NCBI RefSeq assembly: GCF_036370855.1
Contig: NC_088099.1
Location: forward strand, 144,105,017-144,169,016
Length of the DNA stretch: 64,000 nt
DNA from: Dromaius novaehollandiae
Lineage: Eukaryota; Chordata; Aves; Casuariiformes; Dromaiidae
Direction: 5' to 3'
The notes under the pieces are model-generated. The model searched no databases and had not been told where the DNA came from. It saw nothing but the letters and a program-made list of their open reading frames with translations. The position numbers were made by a program, and so were the translations under genes. Shown one piece after another: positions 1-12,499 of the stretch (position 1 is the first letter of the stretch; each line of letters begins with the position of its first letter).

Positions 1-2082
1 TTCAGGATTGACTTCACACAAGATAACTGGACTTTTTATGCATCAAGTCAACTACATATACACAGTCTCCAATCAAATAACACACATATTAAATGGAAGG
101 ATTGTGTATTTCTTTCTAACAGAGAGGAGAAATTTATCATACCAACTTTATTTTTGATATCATGTTACAAAATTATGTGATCCCAGTCTAAAAAAGAATT
201 AGTCCTAAATGATTAGTAAAACATTTAAAAACCATTAGATTTCATGCAGTTTATGAGCAAAAAAGAAAACAAATAGCAACTTAAGTGTATTAATCTAATT
301 TTTTTTGAGTTTTGATATTGCAGGTGATTTAATGTACACTGTACAAAAAGCTTCCATTTACTCAGTAGTGATCTAGTAGTGGTATAATTGTACTGCTATA
401 TGAAAAATGGAATTCTAAAACCCAATTTCAGACCTCTCTTCCCTCTTTCAGATAAAATTAAAATTATTTCTGAGGCAGTCTGCTTGGACAAAAGGAAAGG
501 AAGTTATATACAACAGATAATGCATAAAGCTATATCTAGGGTTCCTTGTTAGAAAAATGATGTTATTACCTAAACCTCCTATGGAGAATAAAAATGATAA
601 AAACTTGAACTGAAGGCTCTTGCATTATTTAAAGGAGGAGAGAAAAAAATCTGAATTACATTTTGCCTTTGAATGAAGATCATATCCTCTTTAGTAAAAC
701 TGTATATCCTAGACTTTAAGCCACTTTACACCACTTTATGCTAATATTGAATTTCTGGATTCGCTGAGCTTACATAATATTTTATTTACCATTTTCTGTT
801 CTAAGAAACACTCATGTAGGACCATAAACCAAGAGTAATCAAGCTACAGTGGCAATCTTCATCTCAGCAAAATAAGATAGTCAAGAGGAACTTTTATTGC
901 AAAATGTGAACTAGGACATATTAATGAAAAAATTTAATCTCAATAATAAGCAGTTATAAAGCATTATACTGGAATTCCCAGCCTCTTAGTACCCCAAATA
1001 ATGGAGAGTGCATAGTTATCCCAATATCTTGGTCTGGTGTCTAAATGTTAGCTAACAGTAAGAAGTAGTTCTCAGCAATACAGAATTCGGTCATTTACTA
1101 ATACGTAAGTATTCCAAGATGATTTGTTAAATTAACAATTAATAAAAAATATCATGCGACTCATAAGGATCCTTTCATAACATTTTGAATTTTTATGTGT
1201 ACCTGCAAAAAGGAAAAATCTTTTAGTGAATTCATCATAACAGAGTCCCAGAATTCCAAACAAGGAGTGGAAAACAGACTGAAGTCATCCATGATAACAT
1301 CTGACAACTCAAAAAAATCCCATTCCCACACCTACTCTTCTGTAAATGCTTCCTATAGCACTATATTTTTTGGGCAGGAAAATAAATGAGGGAAAAAAGA
1401 AAGAAAGAGGAAACTAATAGCTAGAAGAAATTGAAATGTTTATACTGTAGTTCCAAAGATTTGTTAAATATGCTTTACAGCTAAATTAGGAGTTTGGTTT
1501 TTCCCTAAGAATAGAAAGCAGGAATACCAAATCAAGATATAAAATAAGGGGAGTCAAAGTCTACATTTACACTACTGCAGCCAAACACAAAAGGGGCTAT
1601 AGAGTGAAATAGTTGGTACAGAGGATCCAACATCCATATTGTATGTATTTTGGGGAATTCATTTTGGACTAGCTTTATTCTGGTCTCTCAGAACAAATGC
1701 CGACTGGCAGCAGGAAAAATCTCGTAGTACAGTTTCATCCAAAAGGAGTCCAGATCATATGCTTTAAGACCACTCTGAAATGTGAATCAAAGCACATAAA
1801 AGGGCATTTAAGGAGGTTTGCTTCAGAAATGAATTCCTGATTAGAATTAAAACATTATTACAAGACACATGCTAACACTGAAGAGGCACTTTTGTTTGAG
1901 CATTCATCTCTTGCGAGGGAATTCACAGTTTTTTTGGTTTTGTTTTTTTCTGGTTATCAAAATAAATCTCTTAAGGAAAGACTCAACGAGTGCAAATTTG
2001 TACAGACAAAAATTTCTGATTTTAGAAAAGCCTATAATTAACATACATTTGTAAAAACATGGCTTTAGAAAACTGAAGATAC
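1..2082. other. SPAG1 intron sequence, nothing recognised
   Basis: This AT-rich stretch lies downstream of the third SPAG1 coding exon on the minus strand, so it should be intron. I looked for the next SPAG1 exon (the linker before the first TPR block) and did not find it. No repeat family was recognised. The short open frames at 1195-1389 and 1869-2054 match nothing I know. Confidence 0.6.
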
Positions 2083-2208
2083 CTGACTAGCAGGAAGACA
2101 GCTGCTAGAACAACGAATGGGAGGCAAGTTATCCTGTCTTTCATGCAGTGTGTCTGTTTTAAGAAACTGTGATTTATAATCATCTTCATTCATTTCTGTC
2201 ACCCAGCT
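2083..2208 (-). CDS. SPAG1: SPAG1 coding exon 3
   Basis: The exon is 126 nt, 42 codons, in phase 0 at both ends. The acceptor is a pyrimidine run ending in CAG and the donor is CAG|GTATCT. It encodes SWVTEMNEDDYKSQF and then DNLPPIRCSSSCLP, which aligns with the human segment starting SWVSE. Confidence 0.9.
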
Positions 2209-3955
2209 CTGAAAGGAAATAAATAACATATCTGCACCTTAAAGTAGCAAAACAGATATTCTTCAGAGTCTGCAATGACCCTAACAACTATCCCCATAAT
2301 GCACTACTCTTAATGCGGGGGAAAAAAGATTAAGACCAGGCTTAAAAAAGCCTTAAGCACAAGCCTAATTTCATGACTCTAGACTAAAAGGGTTAATTCT
2401 TTCAATCCGTCTGCTGATTCAAGGAGTGATAAAGATGAACTCAATAGTAATTATAAGAGCACCTTCCTTTACCAGTACAACCATCATGGGTTTTTAGAGA
2501 CAAAAAAGAGCAACCATTATAGGATAGGCAAAGAAGCAGAGGTGCCTTTGGTCATTCACAAGAACTTAGAGAATCTTCTTTAAGGGAGTGGAAATAAATT
2601 TTCTCAAACAGAAATAGGATAGTATGAATAGAACATGCTGTAAATGCTGTTTCCTATAACTTATCTTAAAAGTATAGAAAGAAACAAAAAACATCTACTT
2701 ATCTTCTCAAAGTGCTTTCCATATTGTGAAAAATGCATTTCCTAGAAGTAATTTAAAATTGTTTTGTGCTTTTTGAATTAAAAGGTATATATAAATAAGT
2801 TCTTTAAAGTTATAATGGAAATTAGAGACTCAGTGGCATTATTTCAAAAGGAAAAAAAAAAGAAAAATCAGAATTCTCTGGTCACTTCTTCTAGCAAATA
2901 CATCTCAATATGTAAGACTGATAACTAAAATGCTATACCACTAGCAAATAATCACATGCTGCTTATGTTTAAGAAGCTGAGCAGTCATTTAAGACTGGTA
3001 TGTCAGAGTAATTACAATCCCTATCACTAAAAACTATAAATTAGAATTATACCATACCATTAGTTCACCATTAATTGTTTCCCATTCTTCAGCTGTAAAA
3101 TCAGAAGCTGTGGCTGCAGGCTTATCTTTTCTCAGAGCTCTGCTCCCTGGGTGCAAATGCTCAATACGCTTTTCACAAAATGAGGTAAGGTCAGGATAAC
3201 AGCCCTCCTCACCAGACCTTTAAAATAAAGGCATAGAATTAAAAGCTACAAAAAAAGAACTGAACTACACTCCCCCAAAGTCTCAACATTTCTAAGTATA
3301 CCATAGTGACTGCAGAAGACTATTCTCCATAACTGAATTCAACTACACCTGATTGCATTTTGATGAGAAATTCATAGTGAGTTAACTTATAATCACTTTT
3401 TAAAGGATAAACATATGCAGTTCAAAAACTATCATCACAGTGCTAATAAAAAAATGCTCTTGGCATTTGCAGCAGAAGTTAAATAAGCATGACATCCGAA
3501 AATTACCACGAACCTTCAGACAAGATGGTTTCATGACAGAACCAAGATCCAGTGGCAGCATTTGAGAAAAAGCCGGCATTGAATTACTTAAACCTGTTTG
3601 GTGGATTAAAACAGGACTTGGATTTCTAACGTTATCATTTGAACGCTTTTAACACAATTACTTAAACTTTGTATTTTAATTTCTAATTGTTAAATATGTA
3701 AGTCACAAAGAGTTTTAAGACAAATATAATATTTAGGCTGAACTTCCTGTGAAATTTACAGAACAGGAATATAATTAATAACGAAGTTAAAAAAAGAAAA
3801 AAAGGTAAAGTGTACCTTAATACCCTGAGAATCTTTTCCAAGTGTTTAACATCTGTGCATTTTTCAATGAATTTGTAATCCAGATGACCAATAGGTATTT
3901 GATATGTCTTAGTTGTTCCTTGATCGAACAAAGATGGTACTGAGTCATCACCCAT
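2083..3955 (-). CDS. SPAG1: SPAG1, N-terminal coding part (partial gene)
   Basis: SPAG1 is a cytoplasmic TPR protein needed to preassemble axonemal dynein arms; human mutations cause primary ciliary dyskinesia. Three minus-strand exons join in phase: 3955-3816, 3217-3058 and 2208-2083, totalling 426 nt or 142 residues. The product starts MGDDSVPSL and contains GTTKTYQIPI, FIEKCTDVKHLEKIL, SRALRKDKPAAT, FTAEEWE and DNLPPIR, all close to the start of human SPAG1. The TPR blocks and the C-terminal domain lie beyond the left edge. The start was chosen because it aligns with the human start and sits two bases after a good acceptor, so the 5' leader comes from an upstream exon. Order SPAG1-POLR2K-FBXO43-RGS22 supports the call. 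What I see is the exons and phase; the function is family knowledge. Confidence 0.93.
2209..3057 (-). other. SPAG1: SPAG1 intron 2 (between coding exons 2 and 3)
   Basis: An 849-nt intron with GT-AG ends. It is AT-rich, and I see no repeat or other gene in it. Confidence 0.8.
3058..3217 (-). CDS. SPAG1: SPAG1 coding exon 2
   Basis: The exon is 160 nt. It completes a split arginine codon, reads SGEEGCYPDLTSFCEK, RALRKDKPAAT and FTAEEWETINGELM, and ends at ATG|GTATGG. Human SPAG1 has SGEEGYYPELTEFCEK at the same place. Confidence 0.92.
3218..3815 (-). other. SPAG1: SPAG1 intron 1 (between coding exons 1 and 2)
   Basis: A 598-nt intron. The donor is AG|GTACAC and the acceptor is TTTTAAAG. Nothing else was recognised. 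Confidence 0.8.
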
Positions 3956-3957
3956 AA
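3816..3957 (-). CDS. SPAG1: SPAG1 coding exon 1 (start codon exon)
   Basis: The exon has two untranslated bases, then ATG at 3955-3953, then 46 codons plus two bases. The acceptor TTTTAATGTCTAG lies just before the start codon. Residues 1-47 include GTTKTYQIPIGHLDYKFIEK, near-identical to the human N-terminus apart from the first ten residues. Confidence 0.92.
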
Positions 3958-6783
3958 CTAGACATTAAAAGAAAAATACAGTGATTCTTTTGGCACTCAA
4001 TTATATTTTCAAGCAATGCTCAGGTAAAGACTACTCCTGCCCATGCTTCTAAATAATATTTTCTTATGCAAGCAGATCTATTGCCACAAGAAACATTTTC
4101 AAATTGAAGCCCAAATCTCACACACCTCTCCTTTAGCAGAGCTCTACTGACTGACATATGGTTATATATGAGATGTGTTTTGGAAAAAGAGTATGTACAA
4201 CTCTACTGTTTCTGTGAGGCAGAACTAGTCAGAAACACTGCTTAAAGAAAAACGTTCATGTTTATACCTACAACATTCCCTATTTTTCCCTTAAACACAA
4301 TGTGATATCACTAAAAACTTCCGGAAAAGAAAAGTGATTCCCACTTTTAGTTCTTAGATACAAAGATTTCACTTTCTGATAAAATCCAAAATGTCCACCC
4401 CCATTTAATTGCAAAATATCCAATGACATCTCTCTGATCAAAACTCATAAACAGTACTTTTTCAGCATCTTACCTTGACCTTGAAGGCATCTTCACTATG
4501 ACCACGTTTTTACTTTAAACTCGTTTTTCTTTTGCTTCTCTGCCTTTCTACTCTAGTGATTCATTTACTACGTACATCCAACTGTGTCTTTCACACCTCC
4601 TCTGGATCAGCATACTCATTCCTCTGTTTGAAGACTCGAGGGAGCTTTTGTTCTCATGCTCTTTTCCCTGAATGCCCCTCTATAAAAGGACAGTCTCGTA
4701 AAATGTAAATTCAGTGACCTTGTTTATCGCAGTGCTTTATCTTTTTACTTTAATGTGTCTCCTTCGGTCAAAGTCAGAATGTCATCTCTATGACACCTTC
4801 TTGGTAATATACCTTTGGCTCATAGAGAGCTCCTTCTCTTTTCAGTCCCCTCAGGGACTTCCTCATCTGTTGTTAACCATTGTGTACAAGTGCCACTTGT
4901 ACATCCTGTTTATAATTCAGAACAGTAAACTGGATTCTTTCAGGCTAACAGATCCACATTATGTCAGCTCTTGCAGACTCCCATTGATCTGCAAGGAGAG
5001 ACAGCCTACACTTCAGTCAACTTAAAATGACCATGGAACTGCAGCCCTAGCCTGCAATTCCACAGGCAGCTAAGCCAGTCTAATCAGATACTGACATCAT
5101 TTAGGTAAGGCTTGCCCTCCTCTTTTCTCACTCAGGGCTTCACAGTCAAACTCCCACTAGCATTTACCAAATTATCCCATTTTGGTTTATTTTCCGTGTT
5201 AGTTGGCTGTCATTTTAATTAGTTAAATCAGCTCACAAAGGAAATCAATGAACATGAAGACAGCAAAATTAAAGAATCAGTATAAATTCTGCATTTTGAT
5301 GTCAGAACACTGATAGTCTGGCTCACGGTTTCACAAAGCCATACTTTTAAGGTGAGTTTGGAGCCCAAGAATTTTATGGACAACGATGCATAAGTAATAA
5401 CTCACTGTTGCTAACAGAAGCAAGCTTTTGCTTTCCTCTGTTTTGTTTTCCTCTGTTTTCCTGCACTGCACAGGCATACAGTTCTGCTTCATCTTTTGCA
5501 CAAGTTGCAGCATTCTGCAGACTGCTTTCCATGAGTGAGCTCTACTCAGAAAACCTTTTGCTAGCATAGTTGTCTTCGATTTTGATGAATCGATTTGGCT
5601 TATGGAAAAATCCAAAGGCACAGGAGTCAGCAAAAGATTAGCAGCTAGAATGTGTTACTTATTTTAAGCAAGTACGATGGGGATAAAGGAAAAGGAGCAG
5701 GATCTTTCTTTTTTTTTTTTTTCAGAGGCAAGATGTTAAACCAGCTCACTGTATCTTATTGAGTTATAAGCTTTGTCTTCTCTGTAGCCAAAATAAATCC
5801 AATGTTTGTCTTTCCTCACAAGCTGTATTTTCTGAGTCTCTGATTATCTGAACTTATCTAGATCTTTTCCGTAAGTCCACACCTTTGCTGAAGCAAGGTG
5901 TTCAAAGCAGACACTCCCTGTCTCCCTTGGTACTTTTTACTTTGCTGTCTGCATCTTTTTTCTACTTTCATTCCAAGCTCTATGGACAAGTTGTTCCTTT
6001 TTTTGTCTGTGTTATATAGCACTTGACATGATCAGTTAATTTTAAACTAGTATAATAGGGGCAGCTAGTAAGTGATGACACCTAGGTATTGCTATAAACC
6101 TAATCAAAATAATTGTGTTCTAGTATCCAGCATAATTACCCATATTAGATTTGCACAAACAATGTTTATAATACAGCATCACTTGGATAATAATTGGTCA
6201 TATGTAGGTATCACATAAAGACAGGTTTCTGCCTCAACAGTCTAATACTTTAGCATTAGAAAGAAATTAAAAGAAATAACGCAGAGACGGACTAATACAG
6301 GAAACAGACAATAACAAAAAGCACAAATGGCGTAAAACTGCAAAATTTTTATCTCCTTCAGTATTTGCATCAACCTTGGGAGCTGGGGCACCACAAGGCC
6401 ACCCTCTCCGTGCTGGCAGAGGCCGGCTCCCAGGCAACGCGGTGACGGGGCAGACCTCACTTTAGCTCGCCGCCTGCTGCCGACACATCTGTCCCCCCAC
6501 AGAGGCAGGACTAAGATCTACCTTAAAAAAAGCAAGCCCAGAGCACCGCACACCCCAGCCGGGAGCCCCAGGTCCCCGCTGCCCCCGCAGCGCGGCCGGC
6601 CAGCGCCTAGCAACAGTTGCTATGTACAACATGGCGGCCGGCGAGCGGCCGCGTGCCTCGCCGCGCGCAACCCAAGCGACCGGCGCGGTGCGGGGGCGCC
6701 GGGGCGAGCGGAGGGCCCCTCTCCCCGGCCGCCGCCTTGCGAGGCTCACGCAGCGCCGCGCCGCGCCGCGGCCCGGCACCCAC
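3958..6783 (-). other. SPAG1: SPAG1 5' leader intron
   Basis: This stretch separates the start-codon exon from the CpG-island promoter. It holds AT-rich and T-rich sequence, including a T run near 5708-5722. No exon or known repeat was recognised. Open frames at 4714-5025 (plus) and 5331-5633 (minus) have no recognisable protein features. Confidence 0.6.
6616..6630. promoter_or_regulatory. X-box-like (RFX) element, with YY1 site adjacent
   Basis: GTTGCTATGTACAAC fits RYYNYY-N3-RRNRAC with one mismatch. RFX factors drive ciliary genes, and SPAG1 is one. The YY1-type motif AACATGGCGGC overlaps its right end. Binding is inferred, not shown. Confidence 0.35.
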
Positions 6784-6784
6784 C

Positions 6785-6900
6785 TGCCAGGTGCCGCTCG
6801 GCTGCCGGCAAACGGACGCGTCCCGCCCCTCCTCGCCTCAGCCGCCGCGCATGCGCATGGCGGAGGGACACAGTGCCGTGCCGGGCCCAGCCCGCCGCCT
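6785..6900 (-). other. SPAG1: Probable SPAG1 non-coding first exon
   Basis: The 3' edge is inferred from the donor CAG|GTGGGT on the minus strand at 6784/6783. The 5' edge is approximate. The exon must exist because the start-codon exon has only two leader bases after its acceptor. Other donor-like sites (AAG|GTAGAT near 6527) cannot be excluded. Confidence 0.4.
6846..6857. promoter_or_regulatory. NRF1 site
   Basis: CGCGCATGCGCA fits the NRF1 consensus YGCGCAYGCGCR at every position and lies inside the SPAG1 CpG island, next to the inferred transcription start. Confidence 0.65.
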
Positions 6901-6984
6901 CCGCCGGGCCCGGGGCTGCGGTGCCGCCTCTGGGCGAAGGCGGCAATGACGCGTGAAACGGCTTGTCCCCAGCCCTGCCCGGCT

Positions 6985-8090
6985 TTATCGCTGTTACTGT
7001 TAGCTTTCACGGTTCGTCGCTAAAACGAATCCCGCTAGGTGTTATTTCCCAAGGCAGGTCTGCTGCCCCTCCCCCCGGTCGCGGCAAGTGCTCTTCCCTA
7101 TGTTTACCTAAAAAAAGATGAGGTGAAGAGGGAAGGCAGGCGAGCTAAACTCACACAGTACCTCCGCCTGGCGTGCTCCCCCCCTCTCTTTAATGAGCAA
7201 TTCTTTAATTTCATCCTTCTAACCAGGCATATAGCTTTATAAATACGGTAATTATTTCTTTCTGTTGTGCAAGCATACAAAGTGCAGGCTTAAGTATGCC
7301 ACTGCTAAAATTAAGCAAACATTTTTAGGAGGCAGTTTCTTATCAGCTTGTTACCGCACTTGTGTATTTGACTTCCAAGGAACAACTTGCATAAGAAATG
7401 TGAAGATCTTAACAAAACAGCTCCAAAGCTAAACACCTCATCCCCTAAAACAACTCACTGTATCTGTTCATTTCTGAGCTGTATGTCACTAGGCACTCCA
7501 CAACCAGGCTATCTCATTAGACTGATAAAAATTAAACACGTATGACCTCAACATTAAGAGCACTGTTAGCACTACCATCAAAATTTGGATTTGCAAACAT
7601 TTAAGGAGACTACATCTGCATCACACAATCCAGCAGTATCTTGTCATACACTTCAGTAATAAGAATAATTTATTGTTACTTAACACACTTTCCAAATAAC
7701 CTAACAGACCCAAAGAGTCTTGGCTCTTCAATCTAAAACAGCCATCTTAAGCCTTTTATTACAAAGGCCATACAGATTTTAAATAGAAAGATCGCTGTAT
7801 AAATAAAACTCCTGAGAATTCACCTGAAAAGCAAAGCAGGATGTTATTTTAGTTTGGAACCACACCTAAATCACCTTCATACTACAGTCCTACTTCTTTC
7901 CCTAAGAACAACCAAGTCACAAAACAGTTTGGCAATTTCTGTTTACACACTTTCTTCATTTTTCTTTCCTTCCTCACCCCTTCTTTGGAAGGCTGATGAT
8001 GATTCTTTAAAACTTCTTCCACAAATGGGTGCCTGAACCACTGTCTTCTGAGACTTCCTCTTCTGAAATCTAGATACTTGTTTCAGACCT
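6985..8090. other. Intergenic, between POLR2K 3' end and SPAG1 promoter
   Basis: About 1.1 kb of mostly AT-rich sequence with no recognised gene or repeat. Open frames at 7039-7242 and 7854-8036 have no features of known proteins. Confidence 0.55.
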
Positions 8091-8109
8091 AACTTTGTTT
8101 AGCCTTCCT

Positions 8110-8115
8110 TTTATT
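8110..8115 (-). terminator. POLR2K: Candidate POLR2K polyadenylation signal
   Basis: This is the first AATAAA on the minus strand after the POLR2K stop codon, giving a 3' UTR of about 400 nt. Further minus-strand AATAAA hexamers occur near 7757 and 7668, so the true site is uncertain. Confidence 0.5.
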
Positions 8116-8493
8116 TTCAGTGGAATTTACACAATCCAAGGTTATTTTATGTGATTCCTTTAAGTCCAAAGAACATTTAACACAGTTCAAAAGCAAAGTT
8201 TACATGAGAGTCATGAAAACAAGGTTGTGTGTGACTTAAAAGCTAATACATACAATACCACTGAATTTAAAAGACTGCTATATACTCTGACCACAATTTA
8301 AGCCACAACTCTAGAAATGTATTACTTGAAGGTATAATGGACAAAATTTAGTATCACATTAAAGTGTAATATTTCAAAATCTTAAAACACAAATAAAATA
8401 TGTATTTGTACACAAAAGGATTTACAGAACAAAGTTAATCGAAATACTGTTATATAGAACTGCAGTAAGAAGTCACCATATCTTCAGCTCACA

Positions 8494-9851
<1,358 letters not shown>

Positions 9852-10009
9852 CTAAACAAAAAAGCAACACATGCACACCGGTTATTTTTATTATTTTTTC
9901 AAGACATATACAAGCATTCCAATATCTCCATCCAAAGCCAACAGAAGATGAGATAATTCCTTAAAAAAATGCAAATAAATCCTACCTGTATTTGTTACAA
10001 AAGATAACA

Positions 10010-10146
10010 AATAATTCAGGTTGAAGGAGACCTCAGAAAGTCATCTGGTCCTACTTCCTGCTCAACACAGGGTCAGACCTTGCTGCTCAGGGCTTTACCA
10101 GTCTGGTATGAAAGCCTCCAAGGATGGAGGCTGCACAACCTTTTCT
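10010..10146 (-). mobile_element. CR1 LINE fragment
   Basis: Read on the plus strand, this has the phrases of the antisense CR1 3' region: a 'ggttgaaggagacctc' block, 'cctgctcaacacagggtcaga', 'gctcagggctt', then 'cctccaaggatggaggctg' and 'cacaacc'. The fragment is 5'-truncated and diverged. It lies in the same orientation as the host intron of POLR2K. Confidence 0.85.
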
Positions 10147-10301
10147 ATTAAGGAGAATTTTAAACATTAAAGCTCAATGAATAATATTTTCTTTCCTCCT
10201 ACCTGCCAGTGGGGAGATCTTGAATTTTGCTGGAAATAAAATAAAAGAATGCTAGCTAAACTGATCTGCCCTTTGATCAGTCTAAGGGATAGGAATCTGG
10301 G

Positions 10302-10339
10302 AACAGACCACATGTAGTACAACAGACCACATGTAGTAC
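10302..10339. repeat. Perfect 19-bp tandem duplication
   Basis: Two identical adjacent copies of a 19-bp unit beginning AACAGACCAC, with no spacer, inside the POLR2K leader intron. Confidence 0.95.
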
Positions 10340-11463
10340 AATAATAGATTTAGGGGGGAAGATAAGAGAATGAGAAGAATGTCCATCTTCATCATTGTGA
10401 AATAACTGTATATGATTGCTAAATTGATCAAGAATTTGATTACTAAATAATACTCTACCTATTAATGCTCTATTGTAACAGTGTACTGTTCAAACTTATT
10501 TGGAGCCAAATACTCCTTTACAATATCAGGCTAAACATTTACATCTATTTCACAAACTTTTACAAAGTTTTAAATCATCCTGTTCTAAGCTGCTAATGTG
10601 GTTGCAACCATAAATTTTTGGTTGTTACTGTAAGCACTACAGAGATAGTGAACACTTTTTTCCCCACCCACTGTAAATCTAGGCTGGAATGCAAACATCT
10701 CCTTGTAGCTGACTGATAATGCCATTTACTGCATTTTCCCTGACATACAGGGCAGAACTTCTCAACCATATGCAAGTGAATGGCCTTCACATTTTGATAA
10801 TGCTTTCTCATGAGCATGACTCTTGGATGCCTTTTGGCTTAATACTACACTAAAAACTACTTTCCTTATCTCTCAGTTTGTTCCAATATAAATGCAACTA
10901 TGAAAACCAGGGTCTTATAAGCAGAAAGACAGGCTTGACAGAAAGAGTTAATCCTTTGTTTAACTCTGATCATTAGGTGACAAACTACCTCATTAAAACA
11001 CTCATATGCCACTTTGTTCAAGATAACTGTTAAAGTCCACAGCTTTGCAGGAGGGCTTTACTCAACCATAATCATAACAGTAGCTTAATCCACATGCATC
11101 ATACTGTCTCTTGTTATCAGTACATTTTGGTAAACTATAGGGAGGATCCCCTGACATTTTGAAACAGCAGCATTTTCTAAGAGAACTACATGAAGAGGAT
11201 CAGCTAGTACACTTACAGATAAATAACTTGAGATGGTGCTGCCACTCATGCACCGAAGTAACATAGTTGCAAAAGACAGCAATGACCTAGAGCTAAGTCT
11301 GTTGAAGGGAGATGCCATGCTTTAGCTAGCCTTCACAGGCCCAGCAGGTATCACTGCAGCCAAAACAGTAACTGCTCAAGTTACCCACCACAGACACAGC
11401 CAGAAAGACTGAGGCACACGGATACGTTAAAGGACAAGCATCACGGCTGCAACCCTAGCTTAC

Positions 11464-12420
11464 CCGGAAGACGTGCAGCTCCAGCCACCGGTGCGGAGCG
11501 GGTGGGCGCTACAGGTATCTGCAAGACAGGCAACCCGTCCTTACACGCCCCTCTCGGAGCCCGCAGAGGAGGCGAGCGGGCCGCCCCCCTCGCACCCGAC
11601 CGTGCCCTCGGCCCCAGGCGCCCGAGTCAGCCCCCAGCGCCGCGGCGGGGCCTCCCCCAGCCGCCCCGCGGCGTTTACAGACGCGGAGGGAGCGCTGGAG
11701 GGAAGCCCGCGAGACCGGGCGGCCTCCCCCCGCTCGCCTCCCGCCGCGAAGGAGGCCGCCAGCTCCAAGGGGGGAAAGCCAACAGCCCCGAACGCACCCC
11801 AGCCCCGCGCGCCCACACCAGCACCTCCGCCGCCTCACGGCCCCGCCGACGCCGCCTGATGACGCCTCAGCGCTGCGCCGCGGCCGGAGCCGGAGTCGGA
11901 GCCAGCCCCGCCCCTACCCGCCCCGCCGGGCGCGCGCGCGGGGCGGAGCCGGGGCTGCGGCCGCTCCCTCTGCCGGGCGCGCGGAGCCGCCGCCGGGGCG
12001 GGCGGCCGGGCGGCCTCGGGGTGCCTTTGGGCGAATAACGCGCCCGGCTCCTGCTCGCGGAGAAAGCGTGTAACGGGGGCTCCGGAGCGGGACCTCGGCA
12101 GCAGATAGAAAGAGCCGCGTGCCCCGCAGGCGAGGGGCCGGGCTCCTGCGCCAGCCCTGCGGGGGAGGCTCTGCCGCCGTAACGGCTCTGCAACCGCGGC
12201 GGCGCGCAACAAAAAACCCTCCAACCCCCCTCTCCCTCCCCCAAAAAAACCCGAGGGAAGAGAAGGCTGCGGCGGCCGAAGCGGGGCGCCGGGTCGCGCC
12301 CGCGCATCCCCTGAGTGATTGTGCTGCCGCCGCAGGCGGCCGTGGCGCCCCGGAGCCTCCCGCGGAGGCGGCGCTGAGCCCCGCCCGGCCCGCGCGGAAG
12401 GAGCGCTGGGCTATTAGTAT
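11464..12420 (-). promoter_or_regulatory. POLR2K: CpG-island promoter and non-coding first exon of POLR2K
   Basis: About 0.9 kb of very GC- and CpG-rich sequence at the 5' end of POLR2K. A minus-strand donor CCGG|GTAAGC at 11464/11463 probably closes the non-coding first exon. An ETS-type CCGGAAG lies over that boundary, and several CCCCGCCCC Sp1-type boxes lie near 11905-11925. The exact start site is not visible. Many long frames here on both strands are by-products of GC content. The island could also act toward FBXO43, but that gene has its own island at 15.6 kb. Confidence 0.7.
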
Positions 12421-12467
12421 TGCGCATTTTGAAAGGAGGGCGAAATAGTGTTTTGGGTTTTGTTTTG

Positions 12468-12489
12468 TTTTTTTTTTTTTTTTTTTTTT
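12468..12489. repeat. T homopolymer
   Basis: A run of 22 T preceded by interrupted TTTTG units, at the edge of the CpG island. Confidence 0.95.
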
Positions 12490-12499
12490 GGTATACGAG

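Larger units (their letters stand above)
6430..6960 (-). promoter_or_regulatory. SPAG1: CpG-island promoter of SPAG1
   Basis: A sharp rise in GC and CpG content stands out from AT-rich flanks, upstream of SPAG1 on its strand. A good minus-strand donor, CAG|GTGGGT, ends at 6784 and could close the non-coding first exon. A perfect NRF1-type palindrome lies at 6846-6857, a YY1-type ATGGCGGC block at 6631-6638, and an X-box-like element at 6616-6630. The transcription start is probably just above 6785. Bidirectional activity is possible, but no plus-strand gene was found. Long frames here (6462-7010, 6617-6949, 6622-7023) are open because the island is GC-rich. Confidence 0.7.
9852..11463 (-). 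other. POLR2K: POLR2K 5' leader intron
   Basis: This intron joins a probable non-coding exon (donor CCGG|GTAAGC at 11464/11463) to the start-codon exon. It contains a CR1 fragment near 10010-10146 and a 19-bp tandem duplication at 10302-10339. Open frames at 10593-10817 and 11085-11318 show no protein features. Confidence 0.65.

Noticed and set aside
6462-7023. Long overlapping frames on both strands (up to 182 codons)
   Set aside because: They lie wholly in the SPAG1 CpG island, where stop codons are rare. The residues are mostly Arg, Ala, Pro and Gly and there is no domain.
7990-8036. Possible C/D-box snoRNA (TGATGATG then CTGA)
   Set aside because: The boxes are only about 35 nt apart, there is no terminal stem, and the site is outside an intron.
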